The notes under the pieces are model-generated. The model was not told where the DNA came from, did no database searches, and saw only the letters and a program-made list of their open reading frames with translations. Made by a program: the position numbers and the translations under genes. Below are positions 51,501 to 60,179 of a DNA stretch of 64,000 nt, one piece after another; positions within the stretch are counted from its first letter, which is position 1; every line of letters begins with the position of its first letter. The DNA is from Leuctra nigra (Eukaryota; Arthropoda; Insecta; Plecoptera; Leuctridae), in assembly GCA_934045905.1 (NCBI GenBank), contig OW203764.1, forward strand, positions 29,490,900 to 29,554,899, in the 5' to 3' direction.

Positions 51501-53387
51501 GTAGGCGCCCGAACTGTGGGGAATATACGACCTATGTGGGTGGCAGAGTTTCAAGGGGAGAGGAGATTAAAAAGTAGAATGCAAACGTTCGTTTCAAATG
51601 ACAGATTTTAAATGGAAAATATTAAAACTTGCTGGAGGTCGGAGCTTCAGACATAAAAATGGGTTTAGCGCCCTGAATTATTTTGAGTCTATGAATAATG
51701 ACAAATGAGTGACTGACTAACCACAGCCAGACCAATGAATCAGAAGATGTGAAGTGATTGACTCATCTAAGCAGCCAGACTGATTTATCACTCCGACAAT
51801 TGACTGGATTGTAAAATTACTTTAATGAGGGACACACGGACACACGTTACAGCTATTATTAATCACTTGGTCGGTTTGTGGTTTATCATTTATCAAAATG
51901 TCAATGTCTTTCCTAGTGACTATGCTGATACATCCGCCCATTGATAACATGCACTGCACATCCCCCCACAGCCTTATCGGCCAAGACAAACTGATGACGC
52001 TTATCATCGCTGTTCGATAGCATTCCATATCCGTCACAATACACTACAATCCGGAAGAGAAGAATACGATAAGATCAAAATAGTAACCCACATTCCCACA
52101 CATCCGAGAAATTAACTTTAAATATGTACAAACAATTATTTATATCACTAACACATTGAGTTAAATAAAAAAATATCACCCTCTCTCAAAGTTAAGTACC
52201 AGCCTACTTCAAAAATTAAGTACACGAACAAAAACTCCTCAGCAATGACATGCGTTTAGATCGTGGTTGATACCACACCGCTTTCATCACCAACATAAAT
52301 GAAGCCCGCATTCCGAAGTTATTAGTTAGGCAATACTTTTCTTACACTCACTCATACATGGATTCTAAGAAATGGTGGAACACGCAAAATAAATTATTGG
52401 ACTAGTTCTACGAGTAAACCGAGTTTTAACTCGCATAAAGGCAGAGCCAGCGTTCGTCGGTAGGTATTCAGTATTTGAAGGTCGTATTTGTAAATGTGAT
52501 GCGATTCGCTACTAGCGACAGGTTGGACCATTGTTGGAACTCGTAACATGTTATTATTGCAATATATTATTGGCTGTTCCATTGTTGAATTTACATTATT
52601 GGCGAAGTCTGGAGTAAAATTGTCAGTTTGGAAAGTTCAATGCTAGAGTAAGCAACTTTGTCAAGTACTAAAAGCATAATAAATACTTCCTAAACTGTGT
52701 CCTCCCTCACGGCAAACATCAGAATTATATGTAAACTTGGCCTTTATCATCAGCAAACAGCAGCCTAATCAAACATTGATCTTTGTACTTAACAATATTT
52801 TCCCAAGAGATGCTTCTACAAACATAGCCCAAATAATACTGTCGATAACATAAAGTAACTATTTGTGCATCACAAATCAACAATACATAGGTCAGTTATC
52901 GCAGAAGAGAATGGAGCTGAAGACGATCATGGAAATAGATCGCACAATCTAGATTCAATGCCGATACTCTGCGAGAGTTCAGTGGCATTGGCTTGGCGCA
53001 TTCCTGCCTGTCGCCGGGTAGTACAACATGGTTACACCCCAGGGAAATTCTACTGTGCATAAAGCCAACGGGTTTTCTCGCCAGAAATAACGCGAAGAGT
53101 TTTGTAAAACTTACCTCGTATTTAAGTCCAGCAAGTCTGAGCCATGTTTCCACCTTCAAGCAGTACGGCGAAATCGACGGCAAAAGCGGCGTACGCGAAA
53201 ACTGGTACAAATAGATAATGTCCTGCTCGAAATTGATCTTGTGCACCACTGGTTTCGGAGGCTGCGTTGCCTGAACGACCGGCTCGGCTACCTTTTCCTC
53301 TTCTTTAGTCGGCGTTTTGTTGGTATCGTTTTGTAAAGCTTCGACTTCCTTATTTTCCACCGGCACGTTATTTTCCTCACTCGCCAT
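20545..53387 (-). CDS. fax: Failed axon connections (Fax), seven coding exons
   Basis: Joining 53387-53115, 25326-25124, 24599-24464, 23513-23376, 22186-22056, 21424-21253 and 20619-20545 gives 375 residues with all GT-AG introns and consistent phases. Fax was found in Drosophila as a dosage-sensitive modifier of Abl kinase mutants affecting axon growth; it is a GST-fold protein of the metaxin/GST_C_6 type with no proven enzyme activity. Layout: low-complexity acidic/Pro N-terminus (1-48); thioredoxin-like domain from about 56 (YLYQFSRTPLLPSISPYCLK, KKGQLPFIELNGEEIPDS); all-helical GST_C-like domain from about 140 (NVSHAMISMIENHL, WWRAKYPENVVKGYK, FTFGRK, MLADKPFFFGDEPSTLD, NLVGHTNRMKERCFPDWEDM); and a Lys/Glu-rich tail (318-375). 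The first intron is 27,788 bp, long for this compact protein, and holds most of the repeats in the window. Identification is very secure. Confidence 0.96.
21253..21424 (-). CDS. fax: fax coding exon 6
   Basis: Completes Arg294 and runs to Lys351: CFPDWEDMCKTLDLNSHLPK, then a Lys/Glu/Asp repeat tail. Acceptor CAG 21425-21427, donor GTAAGT 21252-21247. Confidence 0.94.
21488..22055. other. fax: fax intron 5 remainder
   Basis: Non-coding AT-rich DNA with a C-run near 21,951-21,961. Nothing else recognised. Confidence 0.5.
22056..22186 (-). CDS. fax: fax coding exon 5
   Basis: Residues 251-293 plus two bases of Arg294: LDVVAFAVLAQ, then NLVGHTNRMKER. Acceptor CAG 22187-22189; the donor is a weaker GTGCGC. 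Confidence 0.92.
23376..23513 (-). CDS. fax: fax coding exon 4
   Basis: Residues 205-250, GVKKVKAQGMGVHKPEEI to FFFGDEPST; phase 0 at both ends. Acceptor CAG 23514-23516, donor GTGAG 23375-23371. Confidence 0.95.
23661..23897. repeat. 237-bp foldback element in fax intron 3
   Basis: Two arms of about 105 bp are inverted copies (CACAGCCATCTACACTCGTC... against ...GACAAATGTAGACGGCTGTG) separated by about 20 bp around 23,775. They share AATAAAAATTG, CTCACTTG and GGGGC cores. Similarity fades gradually past the ends, so the boundary and any target duplication are unclear. Confidence 0.8.
24464..24599 (-). CDS. fax: fax coding exon 3
   Basis: Completes Trp159 and runs to Lys204: VAWWRAKYPENVVKGYK and NLQHALGTRIPN. 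Acceptor TAG at 24602-24600, donor GTGAG 24463-24459. Confidence 0.95.
25124..25326 (-). CDS. fax: fax coding exon 2
   Basis: Residues 92-158 plus two bases of Trp159; NVDHKTKFRSKKGQLPF at its start. Acceptor CAG 25327-25329, donor GTGAG 25123-25119. The 1.8-kb foldback element ends only about 190 nt upstream of this acceptor. Confidence 0.96.
25520..27333. mobile_element. 1.8-kb foldback (FB/MULE-like) palindromic transposon
   Basis: The ends are perfect inverted repeats, AGGTCCGTGAAGTTAGCACC on the left mirrored on the right, flanked by a perfect 9-bp duplication TAAAACAAT (25511-25519 and 27334-27342). The arms run about 25,520-26,335 and 26,348-27,333 and are nearly identical in inversion. 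Each arm is built of direct units of about 135-136 bp: core GTGGGCGGTGCAGCACCGCCCAT at 25806, 25942, 26077 and 26213, and its inverse at 26482, 26618, 26753, 26888 and 27024. The core is itself a palindrome. Long inverted arms made of tandem units plus 9-bp duplications match Drosophila FB elements, which are grouped with Mutator-like transposons. There is no transposase. All open frames inside are repeat artefacts. Confidence 0.9.
27343..29700. other. fax: fax intron 1, segment without a gene
   Basis: No coding or RNA signal. Contains G-rich tracts near 27,900 and 28,520-28,550 and an inverted GGCGACGG...CGTCGCC pair near 28,726-28,750. Confidence 0.5.
29701..30286 (+). mobile_element. 5'-truncated LINE, 3' end with A-rich tail
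   Basis: The open frame 29701-29922 ends with NNKYGKRALRYVVPAIFNKIP and KNWLL, the usual C-terminus of CR1/Jockey-type ORF2 proteins. A 3' UTR of about 330 bp follows, then a (TAAAA..)-type tail at 30,248-30,286. CACTAGACCAC/GTGGTCTAGTG (30192-30215) forms a perfect inverted repeat near the 3' end, as expected for an RNA structure read by the reverse transcriptase. The 5' end and target duplication were not found. It cannot be compared with the left-edge LINE, whose 3' end is missing. Confidence 0.72.
30287..33193. other. fax: fax intron 1, segment with two inverted repeats
   Basis: 32,094-32,217 is an imperfect hairpin (GTGGTGTGAAAAACG mirrored by CGTTTTTCACACCAC, plus TTCGACCTC/GAGGTCGAA outside). 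32,528-32,572 is a short hairpin around CCATGGAG/CTCCATGG. Otherwise nothing recognised. Confidence 0.5.
33194..33703. repeat. 17-bp minisatellite, 30 copies
   Basis: The unit GAGAACACCCCACGCTC is repeated exactly 30 times (510 bp), plus a 9-nt partial unit. Within the 30 units only two substitutions were seen, at 33308 and 33467. Each junction makes CTCGAG. Because 17 is not a multiple of three, 51 bp cycles all frames and long open frames appear on both strands; these are not genes. Confidence 0.95.
34203..34228. repeat. (GT)n microsatellite and G-rich patch
   Basis: A short GT run followed by a G-rich stretch inside a locally GC-rich patch (34,115-34,290) of fax intron 1. Confidence 0.7.
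34290..35619. other. fax: fax intron 1, segment without a gene
   Basis: AT-rich to mixed composition; no repeat, RNA gene or coding signal recognised. Confidence 0.45.
35620..35760 (-). mobile_element. tRNA-derived SINE candidate
   Basis: On the minus strand, CTGGTTCGAGTCCAG (box B GGTTCGAGTCC, 35683-35693) forms a T-arm-like stem-loop. It is preceded by GCCAATTGATTGGTTCGAATAGCGG, which resembles a decayed box A region. It is followed by unrelated sequence with a TTTTATTATT end. No complete cloverleaf. Confidence 0.45.
35953..36070. mobile_element. 118-bp MITE-like inverted repeat
   Basis: Terminal inverted repeats of about 22 bp (AAAGCCGG(C/T)TTCACATAAAGCG). Internal ACTTGTGATTG pairs with CAATCACAAGT. 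It shares the GCGTTTTGCGTTT and ACTTGTGATTG motifs with the element at 10,975-11,118, suggesting one superfamily. No clear target duplication. Confidence 0.65.
36265..36462 (-). mobile_element. tRNA-derived SINE with (TCA)n tail
   Basis: On the minus strand, a tRNA-like head includes GGAGCACGTTGTCTGAGGTAG and CGGGTTAGAATCCCG (box B-like, in a 4-bp stem). A roughly 100-bp body follows, then a (CAT)n tail at 36,265-36,286. Head-body-simple-repeat tail is the standard SINE plan. No flanking duplication could be confirmed. Confidence 0.6.
37095..37205 (-). mobile_element. tRNA-like SINE remnant
   Basis: GGTTCGAATTCC (37130-37141, minus) is a consensus box B. The upstream GCGTGAGGCGAGATAG is only a weak box A. 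No tail or duplication seen. Confidence 0.35.
39800..39900 (-). mobile_element. tRNA-like SINE remnant
   Basis: On the minus strand GACGCGCAGTCTTTCTCCCCG, then CCCGGGTTCAATTTGC, resembles the anticodon-to-T-arm half of a tRNA-derived SINE with a decayed box B. Confidence 0.35.
39901..46575. other. fax: fax intron 1, long stretch without a gene
   Basis: Patches of higher GC (41,580-41,830; 43,000-43,200) alternate with AT-rich DNA. Contains a CGACGTC-rich stretch at 41,585-41,660, a C-run near 41,843 and a (CG)n tract near 43,860. No coding exon, tRNA or clear element recognised. Confidence 0.45.
46576..46942. mobile_element. hAT-like element filled with GAAATCTT tandem repeats
   Basis: Terminal inverted repeats CGAGGGGTTAA / TTAACCCCCTCG, with TGGTGTACA/TGTACACC pairing further in. 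Flanked by ATAAAATG on both sides (46568-46575, 46943-46950); a ninth shared C makes 8 or 9 bp possible, but symmetric ends favour 8 (hAT type). The interior (about 46,618-46,905) is a degenerate tandem array of 9-14-bp units such as GAAATCTTTG and GGAAATCTTC. Confidence 0.75.
47243..47285. repeat. Tandem duplication of about 20 bp
   Basis: CACGGGCATTGACGTGACAT occurs twice in succession; no further copies. Confidence 0.8.
47286..52890. other. fax: fax intron 1, right part without a gene
   Basis: Homopolymer and dinucleotide tracts: 17 C then (CA)n at 48,565-48,598, a G-run near 49,945-49,956. A CRE octamer TGACGTCA at 51,233-51,240. No exon or RNA gene recognised; open frames here have no family resemblance. 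Confidence 0.45.
53115..53387 (-). CDS. fax: fax coding exon 1
   Basis: Residues 1-91, from ATG 53385-53387 (context ACCAACATGGCG, a strong insect start) to the GTAAG donor at 53114-53110. Ends ...LRLAGLKYE, phase 0. Confidence 0.95.
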
Positions 53388-53570
53388 GTTGGTTAGCAAT
53401 TAAAACTGGATTGTTTTGTTGAGAACGGTGCACGACGAAACGAACGAACCGATCTCGTCTTCACAATGCAACAAACTGGGGTAGTTTTCTAGCGAGCGTA
53501 GCGCGCGGTCGCTTCTAGAACTGCGAATGAGAAGCTACCCAAGCCATGACGTCACGGCTACGGCTGGAGT
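53388..53570 (-). promoter_or_regulatory. fax: Likely fax promoter and 5' UTR
   Basis: A GC-rich block just upstream of the fax start. It holds a perfect CRE palindrome TGACGTCA (53547-53554) and TTCTAGAA (53513-53520), which looks like a heat-shock-factor half-site pair. A more distant 5' UTR exon cannot be excluded. Confidence 0.4.
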
Positions 53571-54121
53571 CAGAAGCGCGGCGCAAGGTTGCACCGGAAA
53601 TGGTTAAAACCCCGCCCTACAGGGACGGCAGAGCGGCGGCGAAGTGGGAGTTGAATCATGAAGCGGTGGGTATTTTGACTAGTGTGGTGGGTAAAGGGCA
53701 CACCCTCTCGCGCGGCGCGGGGTGACCGGCTCCGGCTCGATTCTGGCCGGCGTATGAGAGATAAATCAGATCCCGGGCAAATGAGACATTCCATTATAGT
53801 CGGCAAAAAACACTAAATAAAATGAAAATCAGGAATCTCATACAAATAAAGAATCACATAAACCCTGATTTAAATAGTATTAAACTCGTCAAATTTAATT
53901 AAATGGGTTTTAAATTGAATGATGAAGCTACGTGTATTTAGGTGGATTAATTATGGCTGTGTCTATATTTTCGCTTCTTCTCTCATACATTAAAATGATT
54001 ATGATCTGCAACCAAGCACAACAATTAGCTACTAGAATTTTTACAAGCCACAAATGGACACCGTATATGTTTCTACGGTCTAATAAATTTCGTCTTATAG
54101 TTATTCTTTAAAAAAGAATGA

Positions 54122-54463
54122 ATGTACGAAGCAATCCACATGTCAGATTCTGACACTGAAGACGACACCCGAGAATCTTTACCTGACTTTTATTATGACA
54201 CTATTTCATCAACCTGTCCGTCTACAAAGGTAATCAAATTGTCACAGACGAAAATTAATATGTTGAATTTCCTCTTTCCGACATTCCTATATATAGAGAG
54301 ATTGTGTGTTTAAATAAAAATAAAATCGCTTTCAACAGCAATGACTAAATTGGTTGTTTCCTTTCAGAATCTTACTGACTTCCATGTCGCATGTCGTGTT
54401 GACAAGATTGGAAATGAAGTCACACGAAAATGCCATTTCATTCCCGATAGCGGAGAAATCTAG
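54122..54463 (+). CDS. Possible small two-exon gene, unknown function
   Basis: Exon 54122-54229 (36 codons, acidic: MSDSDTEDDTRESLPDFYYD) ends at a good GTAATC donor. After a 138-bp intron, CTTTCAG leads into 54368-54463 (31 codons, including CRVDKIGNEVTRKCHF), ending in TAG. The join keeps frame and gives 67 residues. A TGA lies directly before the ATG, so it is the first in-frame start unless an acceptor brings in another exon. It is divergent from fax with about 730 bp between starts. The protein is not recognised; it could also be a transposon or pseudogene remnant. Confidence 0.28.
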
Positions 54464-56640
54464 TTGTATGTCAGTCAGCTTATCTTTAGGGATGTAGTGC
54501 TTTACGATTTAGCAGTCCTGGCAAAGGGCAGAGGCATACCATGGAGTTTTACTATCCAATTCCAACAATGTTGGCTACCATCCACTCATGTATAATGATA
54601 ATTAATTAGCAGGTTTTTTAAAAATTAAAAATTAAATCAATTATTATTTTGTCTGAATCACTCAAAATTCAATAAATTCATTACATCAGGAAATTGGACG
54701 CTGGAATAGTCGACAAAATCAAAAAAATTGTTAGATAAAACGGTCTTAAAATGTAAGAATTATAATTTTTTAACCAATGCATAAAATCATACAACTATAG
54801 TATCAATACAATTATTATTGTTAGTCTCGATAACTGTGAGAAATTTCTACTTCATTCGCTCCAAAGATTCAATTTTGATTTGAAGAAAATAGGTCAGCCG
54901 GTCAGCCAATTTTTTAATCATTTATTGAAACATTTCAACTTGAATAGAAGAAGAATTTGAGCAGTGTAGCAAGCAGAAAAACACATAAAACTAATTACAA
55001 AAATATAGAGATGATGTCAAAACTGTTGAATCTCGCTCCGATCACATTAAGTACAACATCTAACTTGACACAAGCCCACTGCAGTTTGAAATCTAATAAA
55101 AATTATGTAGAACACATTTTTTGTATGTTCAAAATAAACTCCACCAAACCAAATTATTATGATTCAAAAATACTTCGCTGAGTTTTGCAATTTTCTCGAT
55201 TCAGCTCTTCCAGAAATGTTCAATTCTCATTTCTCTTTCTTTTTCAAGTTTTCTGGAATCCAGAGGCACGAAAGTCGGATAATACGTTTGCAAATATACA
55301 ATTCAAGTGAGATTTAATTAGACGAATTTTGTAAAAGAATCACAGAGGACCTCAAATTATTTCCTATGTGGAATTCAATTTTTTTTAATTTAAATGAATT
55401 TCTGCGATGTATTGCAGTTTTTAGTGTAGGTAAAGTACGTACTGGTGATTTACTTATGTTTGTGAATTGGAAAATATTTACAACATGGTCGGAAAAGAGG
55501 TACATTTAGAAGTTCAGAAAAAAACTCATTCATTCCGAATTGGCTTTTCTGGAGCTTGGAATTTTCTTCTTGATTTCAAATGATCTGGGAACTGAACACA
55601 TTTTGAGAAAATGTAGTATGCATCTTCACTACCAATTTAACATTCATTGCTATTCCCCTGGTATCCTCTTTTATCGTTTCTTGTTTTGTATTAATTAATA
55701 AGATATGTGCGTCACCTAAGACTAAGAGGCATTGTTCACTGCTGGTGGTGTATGAACATGCCTTGTAAGAAACGAGATAATAAAGAATAATAATAAGGTA
55801 TGGAGCAGCTTTTCAGTTACCACTGCACTTCAGCTTTATTAATGCCGCCTGTCCTGTGTTCTTCGCAAATTAAATACTAATTTGAATATTATCTTTTATC
55901 TTAATGTTATATGAAAAACAGGTACAATATAATTGGTGCTTGCGTTAATTTACTATAAATACGAGTAAATACATCGAGGTTCAAATTATTTTTGTAACAA
56001 ATCGTCGCCCTAGTCCATAGTAACTATCTCAAATATAGAGCAAACCACTTATAATTATCATCAACCTAATTTAGCATCCAGCTCTGACCATTTAAACTTA
56101 ACAAAATCTCTTCAAGTTCTCAACTCATCATCTGTGGTGAGAAGAATGAATGTCTGTCTAAAGATTCCAGACTCTCAACGCAGTTGGTGAATGAAAGAGC
56201 AACCTTTTATGTAGCACTTGACCCGAACTACCATAAGGGAGAACAAAAGGTGTCAGTATTTTAGTGAATGAAGTTCCAAAGAAGCTAAGTGCTTGGCCCA
56301 ATTATTCATTCAGATGGACACCCTAATTACTCTTCACAACACCAACATGGGGATCTGTGGGCATTAGCGCGGGTTATCATGATAAGAGATGCATTCCTGA
56401 AGCTTCAGACTGCAATAAGAAGTGAAGAGCACACTTTAAAATACATTTAAAAAATGAAATATATGTGTTAAAAAATGCAGTAAAAAGTTTCCGTTTTTGA
56501 CACCATGTTGCAATGATTTATCGTCAAGTTCTGAAAGTGAAAATGTTAATGCATTGTGATTTTTTTTTATATATATAAAGCAATAGCATTTCTGTGGTTC
56601 CTCATATGATTTTGAAGAGGAAGGAATTCATTTCTTACTT
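54464..56640. other. Intergenic AT-rich DNA
   Basis: No gene seen. 55,600-55,797 ends in CATGCCTTGTAAGAAACG followed by an ATAATAAAG(AAT)n tail on the plus strand, which resembles the 3' end of a retroelement transcript. Confidence 0.4.
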
Positions 56641-56663
56641 GACAGAAGTTTCGGCACGTTCAA

Positions 56664-56703
56664 GTCACGTCACGTTCACGTCACGTCATATCACGTCACG
56701 TCA
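56664..56703. repeat. (TCACG)n microsatellite
   Basis: Degenerate repeats of CACGT/TCACG over about 40 bp. Confidence 0.75.
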
Positions 56704-56740
56704 GTATACACTAGATAGTATTAACGTGGTGTATTTTGTC

Positions 56741-56795
56741 GGGGGGGGGGGGGGGGGGGGGGGTAGTACGACAATTTCTTACCCCCCCCCCCCCC
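56741..56795. repeat. 23-G run facing 14-C run
   Basis: 23 G (56741-56763) and 14 C (56782-56795), separated by 18 bases, can pair as a hairpin; the G run could also form a quadruplex. Confidence 0.85.
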
Positions 56796-58329
56796 CTCGT
56801 AGGGCCTCAACAGGTACAGTGTACGAGCTTGCCTGGCACACAAAACGTCTTTAAATTAACTAACAAATTAGGTAGGTATATAATAAAATAACTATGAAAC
56901 GGAATAATACAAGCAGGATTTTTTTATCACTTAATGCCGTGATCACTTCTAAGCATGAAACTATCCCGTGTTTTCACGACAGAATTGTGAACAATATTCA
57001 AGTAACAAACCATGTCGTCAGAACTCTGTGCACTTAGTTGAAAGTTGTCCATCACCCAGTCAATGCCCAGTGGTATTGTCAAAACGATCCCCAGCCTCCC
57101 CCTCCTCCAACCCTTCCACCGGCAATAACGTGACCACCCTCGCCACTTGGTATTCACGTCAGTGACATCTACCAGTAAATTACCAAGTCCAGGAGACTTT
57201 ATTGATTCCACACGCACAGCCAAGATGCTCTTTTCAAAACGAAAATAAAGAAGAGTCGGCTCGAAGCATTTTAAACTTTGTCTCTCGAGATCATTTCTTT
57301 TATCAAATTCCTCTCTGTAAAAAAATCGTGGTTAATTAGCATGCCCTTGATGTAATGAAGTCGTTACAAATTGGAATAATTTATATTTTAAATTCTTGAA
57401 CTTTTTATCTCAAATAAACTGTGGCTATGATTAGATCAGTGTTTGAGAAGTATGAAGAGGAGAAGTTCAAATATAAATAATGATAATCTAAATTTATCGA
57501 AGTTGAAAGGTCAAAGGGTTGTATGCACAGATATCTTGACCCTCTCTCTGTATTTAATGATTGAAAATATTTTTTCTTCCCGAAGAGATTCTAATAAAGA
57601 TGCAAGTAGTGAATGAGTCAGAGACGATTCATGATGGAACTTAATGAGTCAAATAGACGGCTTATGAGTAATTTAGTCTCAACAGAAATAGCTTTCTTAT
57701 CTCAAGTAGTTAGTCGTCTTCCTGAACTCAGCCCTGCCAAGTTAAATCCACCATAAGAAATCATATTCAAAACAATTTCTCTTCGTCAATCAAAGTACAA
57801 TATTTGTAAGTACCTGGCTAGAGCAGATGAAATTTCACATTTCAATGTCAATGTCACAAGATTTAGATATGACACATTCTTTAATTTTGTATAGATTTTA
57901 TTGGATCTTCATATGAGTCAGGAACCGGGATGAGCAATCTTGGACGTGAATGCATTTTATTGCGCAAAATTCCAATGACACATTTCACAATGTTTGAAGA
58001 GTTTGCTATCGAGTCTGATAGCATTACGTATTCAGGAGAGACACACCAGATTTATCAGGATAGGAGGGCTACTCACCCTTGACTTTCCTTTTGAGCAATA
58101 ATTCTGGATATAAAATAATAAGATTGAAATTAGTATATCTAAACTCTTCCAACTATAAGAGACAGGGAAAATAAACGAATAATTAACCAGTGTTCAAAGA
58201 ATAAACTAAACCAGGCACGTGAGAAATAAAATCTATACAATAGTCACATACCTAACCTGCCTGCGCGAATTTCGGAATATGATACAATTTTTGAAACATG
58301 AAATTCCGAGAGCAGAAAACTAGTTTACT
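56796..58329. other. Intergenic DNA without a recognisable gene
   Basis: AT-rich; open frames near 56,927-57,223 have no family resemblance. Confidence 0.45.
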
Positions 58330-58657
58330 AGGAAAAAACGCTCAGTGTATATAACGCGTTGATGAGCGAGCCTTCGTACTTCATCAGATTTGAGTACATT
58401 TTGTACTATGTGCAAAATTTCAGATTGATTGGTTGTGCGGTTGACCTGGGCAGTGCAGGCAAATAACAAACAAAAACAAAACAAAAAACAAACAGAGAAA
58501 GTGCCATAAGAGTAGTACCGTGGTGAGTGTGACGCTCTCTACGCTCGCTCAATAAACGTGGTATTCTGAATACACACAAAAGTGACACGTTTAGGTATTG
58601 AGCGAGCCACGGTACTCTTATGGCACTTTCTCTGTTTTTTTTTTTTGCCTGCACTGC
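58330..58657. repeat. Copy of the dispersed repeat containing a 208-bp foldback
   Basis: 58,330-58,560 matches 9,880-10,800 in inverted orientation. Within it, 58450-58657 is an inverted repeat: GCAGTGCAGGCAAA...ACAGAGAAAGTGCCATAAGAG mirrored by CTCTTATGGCACTTTCTCTGT...GCCTGCACTGC, with the centre near 58,555-58,590. Confidence 0.75.
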
Positions 58658-58781
58658 AAAGTGCAGGCAAAATTTAGTCCCGATCGGAACTAAAAGGGTG
58701 AAAAAGTATCGAAAATGTACTCGCCTTTTTATATCTTTTAAGTTATCAATAAACACTTTAAAGTCAGTTAAGAGTTAAGAG

Positions 58782-59170
58782 GCAAACGGAAGCGAACGGG
58801 AATCGCACGGTTCGTCAGAGCGTTTTTTTGAAATTTTGTCATCCCGCTAAATAATTTTAAAAAATCAGATAGTAACGACCCATTACAGCCTAAAATACTA
58901 AATATTGCCGCACACTGGAGTACTTTATGACCTCTGGTGCGACCTCAAAGTGTTAAATACGATTATTTTACTTATAATATCTAAAAATATCGTATTTAAC
59001 ACTTTGTGGTCGCACCAGAGGTCATAAAGAACTCCAGTTTGCGGCATTATTTAGTCTATTAGGCTGTAATGGGTCGTTACTACCTAATTTTTTTAAATTA
59101 TTTAGTGGGAAGACAAAATTTCAAAAAAATGCTCTGACGAACCGTGCGATTCCCGTTCGCTTTCGTTTGC
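58782..59170. repeat. 389-bp near-perfect palindrome
   Basis: Arms of about 185 bp (from GCAAACGGAAGCGAACGGGA; mirrored end TCCCGTTCGCTTTCGTTTGC) meet near 58,976 with a spacer of about 20 bp. Only scattered mismatches separate the arms. No flanking duplication found. Confidence 0.88.
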
Positions 59171-60050
59171 GTTTGATCTCAAATCCATATAAAAAGCATT
59201 AAATCCCAATCAATGGAGCCTCTTTGTGTGGATTATATTCCCCTTCCCAACTCAAGTGTAGAAAGATGGTGGATTATATAACAAAGCGATTTGCGTAAGA
59301 ATGACCTTTTACTCTTCATTACAATTTATGTCTGTGCATGGATTGCATAATTTCGCATAATTATGATAATAATAATAATAATCATAATAATCATAATAAT
59401 AATAATAATTATTACCTACCAAAATTGTATCTTTTGCTGAATCCTCTTTTTTGGTTTCTGTAGAGTTTATAGCTAAAACTTAAATTGTTTTTTTTTTTAG
59501 TTAGCGCATTCGGCAGATAACCTCGAATCTAACTATTATTGCCGATTTAATTAATAACGTTGCTAATTCAATTTTCAGTTTCCCTAAAATGAGAGTTAGC
59601 GACTTATAATTCAGTCAGCCCACGAAATGTGTTGTAGAATCTGAATCTGCACAGCGCATTTGCTCGCTGAGCCTCCAAGTGGTCATGAATAACATCTGTT
59701 GAGTCCATATCGATGCGAATTATGAATGATGCCACTTGCAGAATCATCACCACGCTAACCAGTAAGCAACAAGCTAGAGTTAGAGATCGCGCAAATTACA
59801 GACCTTGGAACTCGCGTGCCTTGCGAATGAGTCTGGAATTTTAATTGACGCTGATGACAAAATAGCCGACAATAAATCAATTCCGACGATCCGTGTAGGC
59901 TCTCCTCTCTTCATCTCATCATTGGTTGGAATGTGGTGAGCTACTAGACATGGTTGAACACTTTTTAAAACACTCTCTTGAATCTACAGCATGAGATAAT
60001 CATCACACAAAAAAGGCTCCATCCTTGAAGTGGTTAAGATTTAAAGTGAC
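59171..60050. other. Intergenic DNA with (AAT)n microsatellite
   Basis: An interrupted (ATA/AAT)n tract with CAT interruptions spans about 59,364-59,412. No gene seen. Confidence 0.5.
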
Positions 60051-60053
60051 TTA

Positions 60054-60176
60054 GTCTGCGTTTCACCAAGATTCTAAACCCGGTTTAGAGGCGGTAAACC
60101 TGGTTTAGACTTTAGAGGCTCCTAAACCAGGTTTACAACCTCTAATCCGGGTTTAGAATCTTGGTGAAACGCAGCC
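60054..60176. mobile_element. 123-bp palindromic MITE, PIF/Harbinger-type
   Basis: Nearly the whole element is an inverted repeat: ends G(T/G)CTGCGTTTCACCAAGATT and its mirror, with TAAACC(C/A)GGTTTA motifs repeated inside. It is flanked by TTA on both sides (60051-60053, 60177-60179). A 3-bp TTA duplication with G-rich ends fits PIF/Harbinger MITEs. Confidence 0.82.
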
Positions 60177-60179
60177 TTA

